Below are positions 16,445 to 23,804 of a stretch of DNA of 64,000 nt, in pieces. Origin of the DNA: a virus; the IMG/VR virus record IMGVR_UViG_3300030329_003230, positions 1-64,000 of that record; one strand, written 5' to 3'. Within the stretch, counting starts at the first letter, position 1, and every line of letters begins with the position of its first letter. The notes under the pieces are model-generated. The model saw only the letters and a program-made list of their open reading frames with translations, was not told the origin of the DNA and searched no databases. Made by a program: the position numbers and the translations under genes.

Positions 16445-16475
16445 CAAAGCAGAACCATATGGTTTGGTACGCAGT
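16445..16475 (+). repeat. CCATATGG palindromic element 11
   Basis: CAAAGCAGAA, core 16455-16462; the right arm is not conserved. Last copy of the series. Confidence 0.8.
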
Positions 16476-16535
16476 TAAAACAGAATTGATTTTTATTAGG
16501 AGTTTAACGTTCCGTTCATTTTGGTCCCGCCGCTC

Positions 16536-16543
16536 TTTATATA
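16536..16543 (+). promoter_or_regulatory. TATA box candidate
   Basis: TTTATATA in a GC-richer surround, centred 28 nt before the ATG at 16568. That is the spacing expected for an archaeal leaderless transcript. Confidence 0.5.
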
Positions 16544-16567
16544 CTCTAGAGGTAGGTATGGGTAGAA

Positions 16568-16696
16568 ATGCAGAAATTCACACATTTTCTCTATTCTCAC
16601 ATGAAGAATGACCTCTTCAGTGCGAGTAATACCAATCCTCAATATAACAGCCACCTACCACATGGGAGTCATTTTAACTACCAATTTTCAAGGTAG
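16568..16696 (+). CDS. Possible leaderless 42-aa protein
   Basis: MQKFTHFLYSHMKNDLF at the start, His/Asn-rich later. The only support is the TATA-box spacing; composition is unusual. A 17-aa frame from 16558 overlaps it. Low confidence. Confidence 0.25.
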   Translation: MQKFTHFLYSHMKNDLFSASNTNPQYNSHLPHGSHFNYQFSR

Positions 16697-16701
16697 TTTA
16701 T
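16676..16701 (+). terminator. AACTACC/GGTAGTT hairpin
   Basis: Seven-base stem around 16678-16700 followed by TATTTTG. Separates the accessory region from the AT-rich iteron region. Confidence 0.45.
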
Positions 16702-17119
16702 TTTGATATACTTCAATTGGACATATACAGTATTGTATAATGTATAAATATAAGTACAAAATATCAAATATTGTCATAAAAGTAAAGAAAACGATTTATT
16801 ATTATCATCATTATCATCGAATGATAATAATTTTTGAAAAAAAGTGTTAGTGGTAAGTAATATTTTATTATTATTCTATTATTATCATTATTATCATATA
16901 TTATACATACTATACTCTCTTTTTCTCTCTCTTTCTCTTATCTTACATACATAGTATATGAGAGATGATAATAATGAGAAATATGATAATAATGTGAGAA
17001 TGTAGAGCAGCACAGCATTTATTTTCTCATTTTGCGAAAATGATAATGATAACTGATGATAATAATGAAGATTTTTCAATTATAGCGAAAATAATTATTT
17101 TTAATGAGAGGTATTCTCA
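16702..17119. other. AT-rich iteron region, candidate replication origin
   Basis: About 420 bp without genes. The 11-mer ATGATAATAAT occurs at 16821, 16965, 16983 and 17056; its reverse complement occurs at 16798, 16878 and 16887. An 8-bp stem ATTATCAT-CGA-ATGATAAT lies at 16810-16828, and a pyrimidine tract (CTCTCTTTTTCTCTC type) at 16914-16940. Iterons in both directions, a hairpin and very high AT upstream of the long rightward unit holding the replication genes are typical of an origin. A regulatory role is the alternative. Confidence 0.55.
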
Positions 17120-17230
17120 ATGATAGAATGTAACTGTCCAATATGCCAAGATAGGAAAAAAGGCGGGAAATTGTATCTTGCTTTTTTCCATCATGCGTGT
17201 AAAATGGAGAAATATTATTCGGGGGAGTAG
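17120..17230 (+). CDS. 36-aa Cys/His-rich micropeptide
   Basis: MIECNCPICQDRKKGGKLYL at the start, then HHACKMEKYYSGE. C-x-C-x2-C plus His-His-x-Cys could hold one zinc. Begins the rightward unit after the iteron region. Confidence 0.55.
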   Translation: MIECNCPICQDRKKGGKLYLAFFHHACKMEKYYSGE

Positions 17231-17232
17231 TT

Positions 17233-17505
17233 TTGGAAGAAATACAAAAGAAAATAAAAGAAACAGGTAAAGAAATCACAGACTTCTTGTTAAAGAAAAA
17301 TAAACAATACGGTAATTCCGTTTTTGAGCCAATGGGAATCTTTTCCAAAGGAACTCCACAAGAGGGATTGCGAGTTAGAATTGATGATAAGTTAAATCGA
17401 CTTATGCAAGGTAATGACTCAATAGAAACAGATGAAGATATCGTAAAAGATTTGATTGGATATCTCACATTATTACTAATAATGATGAGGGTAGAAAATG
17501 ATTAG
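17233..17505 (+). CDS. Nucleotide-modification-associated (Nmad1/DUF1599-like) protein
   Basis: 90 aa, TTG start two bases after the previous stop. KNKQYGNSVFEPMGIFSK, GLRVRIDDKLNRL and VKDLIGYLTLL match the conserved blocks of a small phage family (DUF1599, nucleotide modification associated domain 1), related to all-alpha NTP pyrophosphohydrolases. Likely acts on nucleotides; the exact substrate is unknown. Confidence 0.75.
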   Translation: MEEIQKKIKETGKEITDFLLKKNKQYGNSVFEPMGIFSKGTPQEGLRVRIDDKLNRLMQGNDSIETDEDIVKDLIGYLTLLLIMMRVEND

Positions 17506-17845
17506 ACAAGAATGTAGTGTATGCGATACACCTGTAGAGAAAGCAGGTGGAAAAATGATTATTCATTGGCCTGAATCTCAAATGTTCATGGGTCGTTCTA
17601 ATGTGGAAATAGCTAATCCTGAAGTTTATGGTTCAGCATCATATTGGGTTCCAGAAGAAGTAGTAACTGGAGAAATAAACGAAATGCGAAAAGAGATAAC
17701 AGATTTATGTGAAATTGTTGATTTGTTAATTGATGAAATAGGAATTAAAAGAGTTAGTGAAATTGTAAAGACCGATAATGGTCTATGTGAAAGACAAAAG
17801 AAGAATACGATAATTAATTTTGTCCTTAGCGATAATGAGGAATAA
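17498..17845 (+). CDS. Hypothetical protein with N-terminal CxxC
   Basis: 115 aa. MIRQECSVCDTPVEKAGGK at the start, then a beta-rich part and a C-terminal helix (LCEIVDLLIDEIG). Overlaps the previous gene by 8 nt. No family recognised. Confidence 0.65.
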   Translation: MIRQECSVCDTPVEKAGGKMIIHWPESQMFMGRSNVEIANPEVYGSASYWVPEEVVTGEINEMRKEITDLCEIVDLLIDEIGIKRVSEIVKTDNGLCERQKKNTIINFVLSDNEE

Positions 17846-17847
17846 TA

Positions 17848-18393
17848 GTGAATATATTTGTTTTAGATGATAATCCGTTTTTAGCAGCAGAGATGATGAT
17901 GGACAAACATGTTGTTAAGATGCCCACAGAAAGCTTACAGATGGTTTCGACCATAATGGATATGAATGGTTTCAACTCCCCTTTCAAACCCGTTATGGCG
18001 AACCATCCTTGCACTATTTGGGCAAGAGAATCATCAATTAACTTTAATTGGCTAATAGACCACACTATCGGTTTATGTAGAGAATACAAACATAGATATC
18101 AAAAAACTCACAAAGTTGAAACTCTTTTATCCAATTTCAAATATGATATTGAAGAAGCCTCAGCATTATTGAGTAATAGAGGTCTTACAGAATTTGCTCA
18201 AGCAATGCCTGATGAATACAAGAATGAAGATGCAGTAATAGCATACAGAACATATTATCTAGAGGATAAATGGAGAATAGCAAGTTGGAAATTTGGTTCA
18301 CCCAATTGGTGGCCGAATGACCACATAAAGAAGAAATCAAAAGAATGGTACGATTACCTAAATCAAGAAAACAAAAGAATAAGAGGAATTTAA
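17848..18393 (+). CDS. Conserved viral DKHVVKM/HPCTIW family protein
   Basis: 181 aa, GTG start behind GAGG. The blocks DKHVVKMPTESLQM, NHPCTIWARES, LCREYKHRYQKTHK, LTEFAQAMPDEYK and a C-terminal PNWW define a family I know from many marine phages and large viruses, where it is annotated hypothetical or as a DNA repair glycosylase. Conserved His, Cys and acidic residues suggest an enzyme. The catalytic role is not established here. Confidence 0.8.
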   Translation: MNIFVLDDNPFLAAEMMMDKHVVKMPTESLQMVSTIMDMNGFNSPFKPVMANHPCTIWARESSINFNWLIDHTIGLCREYKHRYQKTHKVETLLSNFKYDIEEASALLSNRGLTEFAQAMPDEYKNEDAVIAYRTYYLEDKWRIASWKFGSPNWWPNDHIKKKSKEWYDYLNQENKRIRGI

Positions 18394-18394
18394 A

Positions 18395-18634
18395 ATGAAT
18401 GACAAATACTTTACAAGAATAGAAACAGAATTAAATGATGTAATCAAGAATTTAGCAAATAATATGCTTGATGCAATTAAAGATGATGAGTGGGAAGCAG
18501 TCCTACTATCAGCAGGAGCAATCATGGATTGTGTAAAAACAATCTATCCAACAGCGTCCGGTAATTTACACCGAGTAATGAGTGGTAAATATAACGGACA
18601 TAACAGTGAGCCAAATGAAGCTTTATTTGGTTAA
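18395..18634 (+). CDS. Small hypothetical protein
   Basis: 79 aa, helical N-terminal half (IETELNDVIKNLANNMLDAI), ending EALFG. Start one base after the previous stop. Unknown. Confidence 0.6.
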   Translation: MNDKYFTRIETELNDVIKNLANNMLDAIKDDEWEAVLLSAGAIMDCVKTIYPTASGNLHRVMSGKYNGHNSEPNEALFG

Positions 18635-18641
18635 ATAAAAC

Positions 18642-18726
18642 GTGGATGTAGCCGAGTGGTCAAAGGCGAGAGGCTTAAGACCTCTTACATAATGTTTCGT
18701 AGGTTCAAATCCTACCATCCACACCA
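18642..18726 (+). tRNA. tRNA-Leu(UAA) with encoded CCA
   Basis: Acceptor GTGGATG/CATCCAC, D arm GCC...GGC, anticodon stem AGAGG-CTTAAGA-CCTCT (anticodon TAA), long variable arm with an ACA/TGT stem, T arm GTAGG-TTCAAAT-CCTAC, discriminator A, then CCA in the DNA. Decodes TTA, abundant in this AT-rich genome. Confidence 0.95.
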
Positions 18727-18727
18727 A

Positions 18728-18892
18728 GGGTCTATGGCGCAGTCAGGTAGCGCAGCGGGCTTTTAATGACGGTTTGTTTAATAAAAAGAAAAAATCAACT
18801 CTCTTACCCCAAACAAAGGAAAATGCCAATCATCCTTTTTCTTTACGTCAGAAGATACCCGTTGGTCGGGGGTTCGAATCCCTCTAGACCCG
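18728..18892 (+). tRNA. tRNA-Lys(UUU) with 91-nt archaeal intron
   Basis: Acceptor GGGTCTA/TAGACCC, D arm GCGC...GCGC, T arm GGGGG-TTCGAAT-CCCTC, discriminator G. The intron 18766-18856 sits at position 37/38. The bulge-helix-bulge is complete: GCGGG/CCCGT, 4-bp helix CTTT/GAAG, 3-nt bulges TAA and ATA, and intron helix TGACG/CGTCA. Spliced loop CTTTTAA. It needs archaeal tRNA endonuclease, which points to an archaeal host. Confidence 0.95.
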
Positions 18893-18927
18893 CCTTATTT
18901 TCAAAAGAATACAAAGAAGTGATATAA

Positions 18928-19176
18928 ATGGAAAAACAAATAGAATTTAGATTGATAGATAATGCAGCAATGCCACCAATTGTAATTACAGTTGGTGAGA
19001 ACAACGAACCTAAAGTAATCTTGAACTCCCATTACAAGATTTGGATGGGATGGAAAAGAAAGATGATTGGGGGAGTTGCTAAAAGTCTATATGATAAGAT
19101 AGACGAACTATTAGATGCATACTTAGCAGACCAACACGCCTTTATGCAGATGGAAGAAGAAGAATTCGGAGAATGA
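18928..19176 (+). CDS. Small hypothetical protein
   Basis: 82 aa. Beta-rich start (IEFRLIDNAAMPPIVITVG), a helical middle and an acidic C-terminus. ATGA overlap with the next gene. Unknown. Confidence 0.65.
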   Translation: MEKQIEFRLIDNAAMPPIVITVGENNEPKVILNSHYKIWMGWKRKMIGGVAKSLYDKIDELLDAYLADQHAFMQMEEEEFGE

Positions 19177-19412
19177 ACATGAGAATTTTTAGATACTTAA
19201 AAGAACATAATTTGGAATTAGAGAGGACAGAAAGCAAACATCACGTTTTCACATGTACTCATTGTTGGGAAAATGAAAGAGTAATTTATGATGTAAAGGG
19301 TAAGTTTGCCTGTCAAGACTGTATTCATAGTGATTCATTTTATGAAAAGATGCAGAAATTAGTACAGAAAATAAAAAGAAGAAAATTACCATTAATGGAA
19401 ATTAGGGAGTGA
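19173..19412 (+). CDS. Small zinc-ribbon protein
   Basis: 79 aa. CTHCWENERVIYDVKGKFAC with CQDC completes a CxxC...CxxC ribbon (residues about 28-50), flanked by basic helices. Possible nucleic-acid binder. Confidence 0.7.
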   Translation: MNMRIFRYLKEHNLELERTESKHHVFTCTHCWENERVIYDVKGKFACQDCIHSDSFYEKMQKLVQKIKRRKLPLMEIRE

Positions 19413-19417
19413 ATAGA

Positions 19418-20680
19418 ATGAATAGAGCAAGACACGTAAGGATGAATGATAGAGAATTTATAGCCACAGGAGATATTATTTCAGATGCTGTTGGAGGTAA
19501 ATGGCACAATCCAAGTGGAGCATATAACGTTGCACTGAAGGACAATTTAACTGAATTATCAGTATCCGATGATTGGGCAGAAGCAAGAAAAGAATGGAAA
19601 GCAACAGGTAACGTTTGGTATATACCTTTGAATCATACAATAAACGATGTATTACCAGAACCACATAATAATGCTCATCCACACGAATGTATTTGTGGAC
19701 ATAAAATCGCTTGGCATTTTGAGATAGAGAATACCGAAAATGGTAGATTAGAAATTGTTGGTAGCGAACACATTGGTTTTTGGATGATTGTTCGTCACTT
19801 GATTGAAAATCTAAATATTCCAGAAGATATGGTAACTCAAGAAAGAGTGAAAGAATGGATTACTGAAGCCGTTAAATCAATGAAAGCTGAATGGTGGTGG
19901 AAGACTCATGGAGAACAATTTGAAGAGTGGTTTAATGCAGTTAAAGAACTTGATTTGATTATCAATACCAGAAAAGGTAAGACATATTGGGATACCGATA
20001 CTGGAAGAAATGAGCATCAAATTCTTCTGAGAAAGAAGTCTGAAGGAACATTAGGGACTCCTGATTACCAAATGGCATCTATCGTTTGGAGATGGAATCA
20101 TCCTGATAATGATAAAACTGCTCAGATAAACACCAGAGGTTATCCTAATGACCGATTATGGAATGACCTAATGATATTCTACTTTAATCTAGAAAAGCAT
20201 CAAAATACATTTGATGAAATGAATAGAGAAAGAGAAGAAAGAGTAGCACACATTGTTGAGGAAAGAAGACAAGCAGCAGAGCGAAGAAGACTTGAACAAG
20301 AACGTTGGGAAGAACAAAGAAGAGTCAGAAGAGAAGAAGCAAATGCTAGAGAAGAAGAACAACAGAGACTCAAAGACGCTGCTCTGGAAACCTTCTGTCA
20401 AGACAATGAGATTAATGAATTTTCAGCAGATAACGGAAGAAATGATTGGGAGAAGTCGTTTTTAAGAGAAATGATTTACAGAATCAATAATCTTCAATAT
20501 TTATCTGAGAAACAGAGAAGGAGAGTCATTAAAATCATTAACCGTGAGGACGAGAAGGCAACGGAGAAGCAGTTAGCATATATTAGGAAACTTGGCGGAA
20601 CCCCAAATCAATATTTAACCAAAGGAAAGGCTAGTAAGCTTATAGAAGAGTTATTAGAAGGAGATAAAAATGAAGTGTGA
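19418..20680 (+). CDS. Multidomain protein: CxCGH module, coiled coil, C-terminal QxxYIxxLG domain
   Basis: 420 aa from ATG 19418 behind GGGAGTGA. Residues about 90-135 contain ECICGHKIAWHFEIEN and a later VGSEHIGFW, a zinc-binding module also seen in other phage proteins. Residues about 265-325 are an Arg/Glu-rich coiled coil. The C-terminus EKQLAYIRKLGG...KASKLIEELL resembles the small SAP/DUF3072-like helical domain at the ends of phage DNA-metabolism proteins. Likely nucleic-acid associated; exact role unknown. Confidence 0.75.
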   Translation: MNRARHVRMNDREFIATGDIISDAVGGKWHNPSGAYNVALKDNLTELSVSDDWAEARKEWKATGNVWYIPLNHTINDVLPEPHNNAHPHECICGHKIAWHFEIENTENGRLEIVGSEHIGFWMIVRHLIENLNIPEDMVTQERVKEWITEAVKSMKAEWWWKTHGEQFEEWFNAVKELDLIINTRKGKTYWDTDTGRNEHQILLRKKSEGTLGTPDYQMASIVWRWNHPDNDKTAQINTRGYPNDRLWNDLMIFYFNLEKHQNTFDEMNREREERVAHIVEERRQAAERRRLEQERWEEQRRVRREEANAREEEQQRLKDAALETFCQDNEINEFSADNGRNDWEKSFLREMIYRINNLQYLSEKQRRRVIKIINREDEKATEKQLAYIRKLGGTPNQYLTKGKASKLIEELLEGDKNEV

Positions 20681-20810
20681 TATTTGTGATAAGAACTACG
20701 TTGGTCTTTTTAGAATGTGGTGTGCTGAACACCGAGTATGTTTTTCTTGTATAAATTTCCTTATTAAAAGAGAAATAAAAGAAAAAGAAGAATGGAGTAA
20801 AGTGATATAA
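20670..20810 (+). CDS. 46-aa zinc micropeptide
   Basis: MKCDICDKNYVGLFRMWCAE at the start then CFSC: CxxC...CxxC. Overlaps both neighbours at stop/start codons, supporting translation. Confidence 0.6.
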   Translation: MKCDICDKNYVGLFRMWCAEHRVCFSCINFLIKREIKEKEEWSKVI

Positions 20811-21100
20811 TGAGTGATAAAACAAAAAATGAACTGAAGAAAGATTTGAAGAAATTAACAGAAAAAAATGAATTTCTCTTAAAAGAGAATGAAATGATAC
20901 ATCAATCTTTTAAAGATATGACCCAAACAAGTGACAATTATCGCACAGCAATTGTTCAATTACAGAACAAGTTACAAGAGGTAGCGAATATTGTCAGTCA
21001 TTACGAGAAAACCATCTTAGTGATGAGCGGGCGAATCCAAGAGAAAGACACTTTGATAAGTGAACAAAGAATGAAAATAGAAGGAGGAAAAATAGAATGA
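20810..21100 (+). CDS. Coiled-coil protein
   Basis: 96 aa, Lys/Glu-rich heptads through most of its length (LKKDLKKLTEKNEFLLKENE). Its stop overlaps the ATG of the ubiquitin-like gene (ATGA), so the two are translationally coupled. No catalytic residue seen. Confidence 0.65.
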   Translation: MSDKTKNELKKDLKKLTEKNEFLLKENEMIHQSFKDMTQTSDNYRTAIVQLQNKLQEVANIVSHYEKTILVMSGRIQEKDTLISEQRMKIEGGKIE

Positions 21101-21300
21101 AACTGAGAATTTTGAACGAAACAGGACACACTGAAATGTCAGTAGCAGTAGAGGAAATTATGGACCACATTAACGAACACGCAACACATTGGGTTTTCGT
21201 GGATGGTGAAATGATTAACCGAACAGACATCTCAGAAGTTAACTGGGATGACGTATCAGATGTAGACTTAGTTCCCGCTATTGTTGGCGGAAACTGCTAA
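21097..21300 (+). CDS. Ubiquitin-like beta-grasp protein (Prok_Ub/SAMP type)
   Basis: 67 aa. Strand MKLRILNETGHTEMSV, helix EEIMDHINEH, strand HWVFVDGEMI, then DVSDVDLVPAIVGG followed by NC. The C-terminal PAIVGG in a VDL-strand context is the signature of MoaD/ThiS/ubiquitin-like modifiers. The two residues after Gly64-Gly65 would have to be removed before activation, the job of a JAB peptidase. E1-like and JAB-like genes lie 4-5 kb downstream in the same direction. It could instead be a sulfur carrier. Confidence 0.7.
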   Translation: MKLRILNETGHTEMSVAVEEIMDHINEHATHWVFVDGEMINRTDISEVNWDDVSDVDLVPAIVGGNC

Positions 21301-21310
21301 ATCTAATACG

Positions 21311-21360
21311 TTAGTGGTTTGCCAGTAATAAGGGATTTATTGGTAATTTTATTCCCTTAT
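21311..21360 (+). promoter_or_regulatory. Pseudoknot leader element A
   Basis: S1 TTGCC (21319) with GGTAA (21342); S2 ATAAGGGA (21328) with TCCCTTAT (21353), interleaved as an H-type pseudoknot. Shares TTTGCC and AGTAATAAG with element B at 37.5 kb. It lies in the 196-bp leader of the gene at 21497. A CAACAT/ATGTTG hairpin follows at about 21380. Confidence 0.6.
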
Positions 21361-21496
21361 CCACACCCAATAGGTTTTCAACATTGAAAATAAATGTTGT
21401 AAATCTAAACCCTTTTTTCACTCTCTAAAAAAAGAGGGGTATCCTTCATATAGAGCAAAAAAGGTAGAGCAGTTTACCTGTTAGGAGTGATTTGAG

Positions 21497-21916
21497 ATGT
21501 ACAAGATGATAGAATTTATTGGAAAAAAATCAAGAAAACATGAGAGAATAGTTAGGTATTTGTCAGAAAATGGAGAACAATCTACTCATGATATAGTTAA
21601 ACTGTTTGAAACAGGAAAACTATGTGCTACTACTAATGAAATAGCCAATCTCCTCAAAAAGAGCGGACTATTCACAATAAGTGGACAGACTAACGTATCT
21701 AAATTTACTTCCCTTAGGAATTCATATTCAATATGTAAATGGGATTTAAATTATGAAGGACTAGTAAGAAAATATGAAGTTAAAGAGTTTGGTAACAGTA
21801 ACAAAGGTAAGTATATTTTCAATACTACCAATAAAGAATTATATCATCTTCCTACATTAAAAAGAGAAGGGCTATGGGAAAGCATAGAAAAAGAATTGGA
21901 AAAGGAAAAAAGATGA
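21497..21916 (+). CDS. Winged-helix-like protein
   Basis: 139 aa. ERIVRYLSENGEQSTHDIVKLF...TTNEIANLLKKSGLF has the helix spacing of a winged HTH domain. First gene after leader A, so a regulator subject to its own control is plausible. No closer family recognised. Confidence 0.65.
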   Translation: MYKMIEFIGKKSRKHERIVRYLSENGEQSTHDIVKLFETGKLCATTNEIANLLKKSGLFTISGQTNVSKFTSLRNSYSICKWDLNYEGLVRKYEVKEFGNSNKGKYIFNTTNKELYHLPTLKREGLWESIEKELEKEKR

Positions 21917-22221
21917 TATTTGATAATATACAACAATTAAGAGACTGTATGATAGAAGTATTACCCGAAATAATACCTCCAAGGCAATTAGATTCGGTAA
22001 TATCATACATTGATAAAATTAAACAATTGGATTTACAATTAGAGACTAAAGAAGTGCTATGTAATTCAGAAATAAGGAAAGTGTTGATAAAGAACAAAAT
22101 TGTCCCATCATATGAAATAAAAGATTGGTTACATCAAAGGCGAGAAGAATATCTCGAATTAATGGAATATGTCAAGAGGGATAATGAATGGAAAACCAAA
22201 CACAATATCGATACAGAATAA
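21913..22221 (+). CDS. Helical hypothetical protein
   Basis: 102 aa from ATG 21913 (ATGA overlap, preceded by AGGAAAAAAG); a longer frame from 21874 is open. Contains PEIIPPRQLDSVISYIDKI. Unknown. Confidence 0.6.
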   Translation: MIFDNIQQLRDCMIEVLPEIIPPRQLDSVISYIDKIKQLDLQLETKEVLCNSEIRKVLIKNKIVPSYEIKDWLHQRREEYLELMEYVKRDNEWKTKHNIDTE

Positions 22222-22382
22222 GTATCTGTAAAGCGAATGGAAGTGTTTGGATGGAGGAGTTTGATACTCAAAATCTCCTTATTCAGCAAATAGATGAATT
22301 ATTAGAAAAACACCCGCATCTTCTTATCTCTAAACAAAGAGTGAGTGATAAAAATGAGAGACAAGAATCCCGAATATGTTAA
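22188..22382 (+). CDS. Small hypothetical protein
   Basis: 64 aa, MENQTQYRYRISICKANGS, alpha/beta. Overlaps the genes on both sides by about 30 nt. Unknown. Confidence 0.5.
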   Translation: MENQTQYRYRISICKANGSVWMEEFDTQNLLIQQIDELLEKHPHLLISKQRVSDKNERQESRIC

Positions 22383-22506
22383 AGGGCGAAGAGGAAATAT
22401 AGCAACTAAATGCAGAATTTGTGGTGGGGCTTTAACCCATCCAGACGATATGAAACAGGAGATACATTCTCCCTGTCTCAGAAGATATAAGAGTAAATTG
22501 AGGTGA
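22354..22506 (+). CDS. 50-aa Cys-containing basic protein
   Basis: Arg/Lys-rich with CRICGGALTHPDDMKQEIHS and a later C: Cys-x2-Cys plus His and Cys, probably one zinc finger. The end is followed by GAGGTGAT and the next start. Confidence 0.6.
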   Translation: MRDKNPEYVKGRRGNIATKCRICGGALTHPDDMKQEIHSPCLRRYKSKLR

Positions 22507-22510
22507 TAAC

Positions 22511-23770
22511 GTGCCAGAATTAAAAATTAAAAGAGCCGATGATTCAGGGGAATATGATTCCACACTAGTTTTATTTGGTGGAGAAACGAGTTATAGAACA
22601 GAAACTATTTCTCCAACCATGTATAGAAAGGCTAACAATCCTATGATTGAGGCCATAAAAGTGTGGTTAGCGGGTAAACTAAAGATAACCAGAAAACACA
22701 TCTATGGTGAATCTTGGAGGAGAAATAGAAGACATAGAGGATTCTATACTCCCAACAACCAAATTGTTAGTAAAGAACCTGAAGAAAATAAACCAGAAGT
22801 AAACGAGTTTTCCCACACAATATCAATTGGAGATGAAGGCTACGTTGTTCTTTTTAACAAAGTAGGAACACGTTATTTCTTAAACGGAATAATGGGTAAC
22901 AAGTCAGTATTGATTGCTGCATTAGCAAGGACAATTTACAAGTCTTGTTTCTCTGATGATTCTCTTGAATTAGATAAGTTCCTAATTAAACATATTCAGC
23001 TCCCTGAAAATGTTCATTATGCTCTTGAGAATAGAGCACCTTACTATTTTTATTTGGAAGCAGAAGATGGGTTCCATTCTAAAAGGATTGAATGTCGATT
23101 AAAAGTCAACTTGATTAGCGACACTAAAGTAGCAGTCGAGATTTCAGATGGCATTTGGGGAGAATTAACTATTAGACAAATGAATGTCTATATGAATACT
23201 TATCTTAACAAAAAGAAGCAAGGCAATTGGAGTAACCTAAGCCCTGCTGCTTTATGGGAAAAGGTAATGAAAAGACTACCAACCGAATCTGAAGAACAAT
23301 TGATGGTAGCTTTCCTTCACCAGAATAGAACTTCAAAGGTAGTTAGAGAAAGAGCAAGAGATTTGATGATTCATATTCAATCTCGATATCCAGACAGAAT
23401 CAAGATTAATTGGGGAAGTCCTGACAAGTTACTAGATGTTTCAGAAAAGCCGACTATTATGTACATTAATGGTAAAGTTGCTGATTGGAAATTAACAGAC
23501 CGAGGATTAAAATCCCAAGGACAACAAAATGTTTCAACATACGTTTGGGTGGAGAAAGAAGGGATAGAAAAGGGAACTTGGAGTGGTCCTATTTGTGTGG
23601 ATAACCTCGATAATAAATCCCCAACAGGCGACCAGTTCGTAACAAGAGCGCTGGGATTACTGAATGATGACTTGTTAATTCAAAGAGTATCAACCATCAA
23701 AGGAAGATTAAATAGCGGCCATAAAGTGGGACAAACTGACCAAAGAATTTCGCTGTTCCAAAAGGAATAG
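22511..23770 (+). CDS. Hypothetical protein (419 aa)
   Basis: GTG start behind GAGGTGAT. The N-terminal 90 residues are basic (ESWRRNRRHRGFY), and an alpha/beta middle follows (GYVVLFNKVGTRYFLNGIMGNKSVLIAALART). No catalytic motif recognised. It precedes the TFB gene. Confidence 0.7.
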   Translation: MPELKIKRADDSGEYDSTLVLFGGETSYRTETISPTMYRKANNPMIEAIKVWLAGKLKITRKHIYGESWRRNRRHRGFYTPNNQIVSKEPEENKPEVNEFSHTISIGDEGYVVLFNKVGTRYFLNGIMGNKSVLIAALARTIYKSCFSDDSLELDKFLIKHIQLPENVHYALENRAPYYFYLEAEDGFHSKRIECRLKVNLISDTKVAVEISDGIWGELTIRQMNVYMNTYLNKKKQGNWSNLSPAALWEKVMKRLPTESEEQLMVAFLHQNRTSKVVRERARDLMIHIQSRYPDRIKINWGSPDKLLDVSEKPTIMYINGKVADWKLTDRGLKSQGQQNVSTYVWVEKEGIEKGTWSGPICVDNLDNKSPTGDQFVTRALGLLNDDLLIQRVSTIKGRLNSGHKVGQTDQRISLFQKE

Positions 23771-23784
23771 AGAAAAGAAACGGT

Positions 23785-23798
23785 CATCCTTCGGGGTG
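23785..23798 (+). promoter_or_regulatory. UUCG hairpin at the TFB ribosome binding site
   Basis: CATCC-TTCG-GGGTG. Its 3' strand is the G-rich sequence in front of the TFB start, so it could end the upstream message and also hide the TFB ribosome binding site. Confidence 0.5.
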
Positions 23799-23804
23799 GC
23801 AAAA

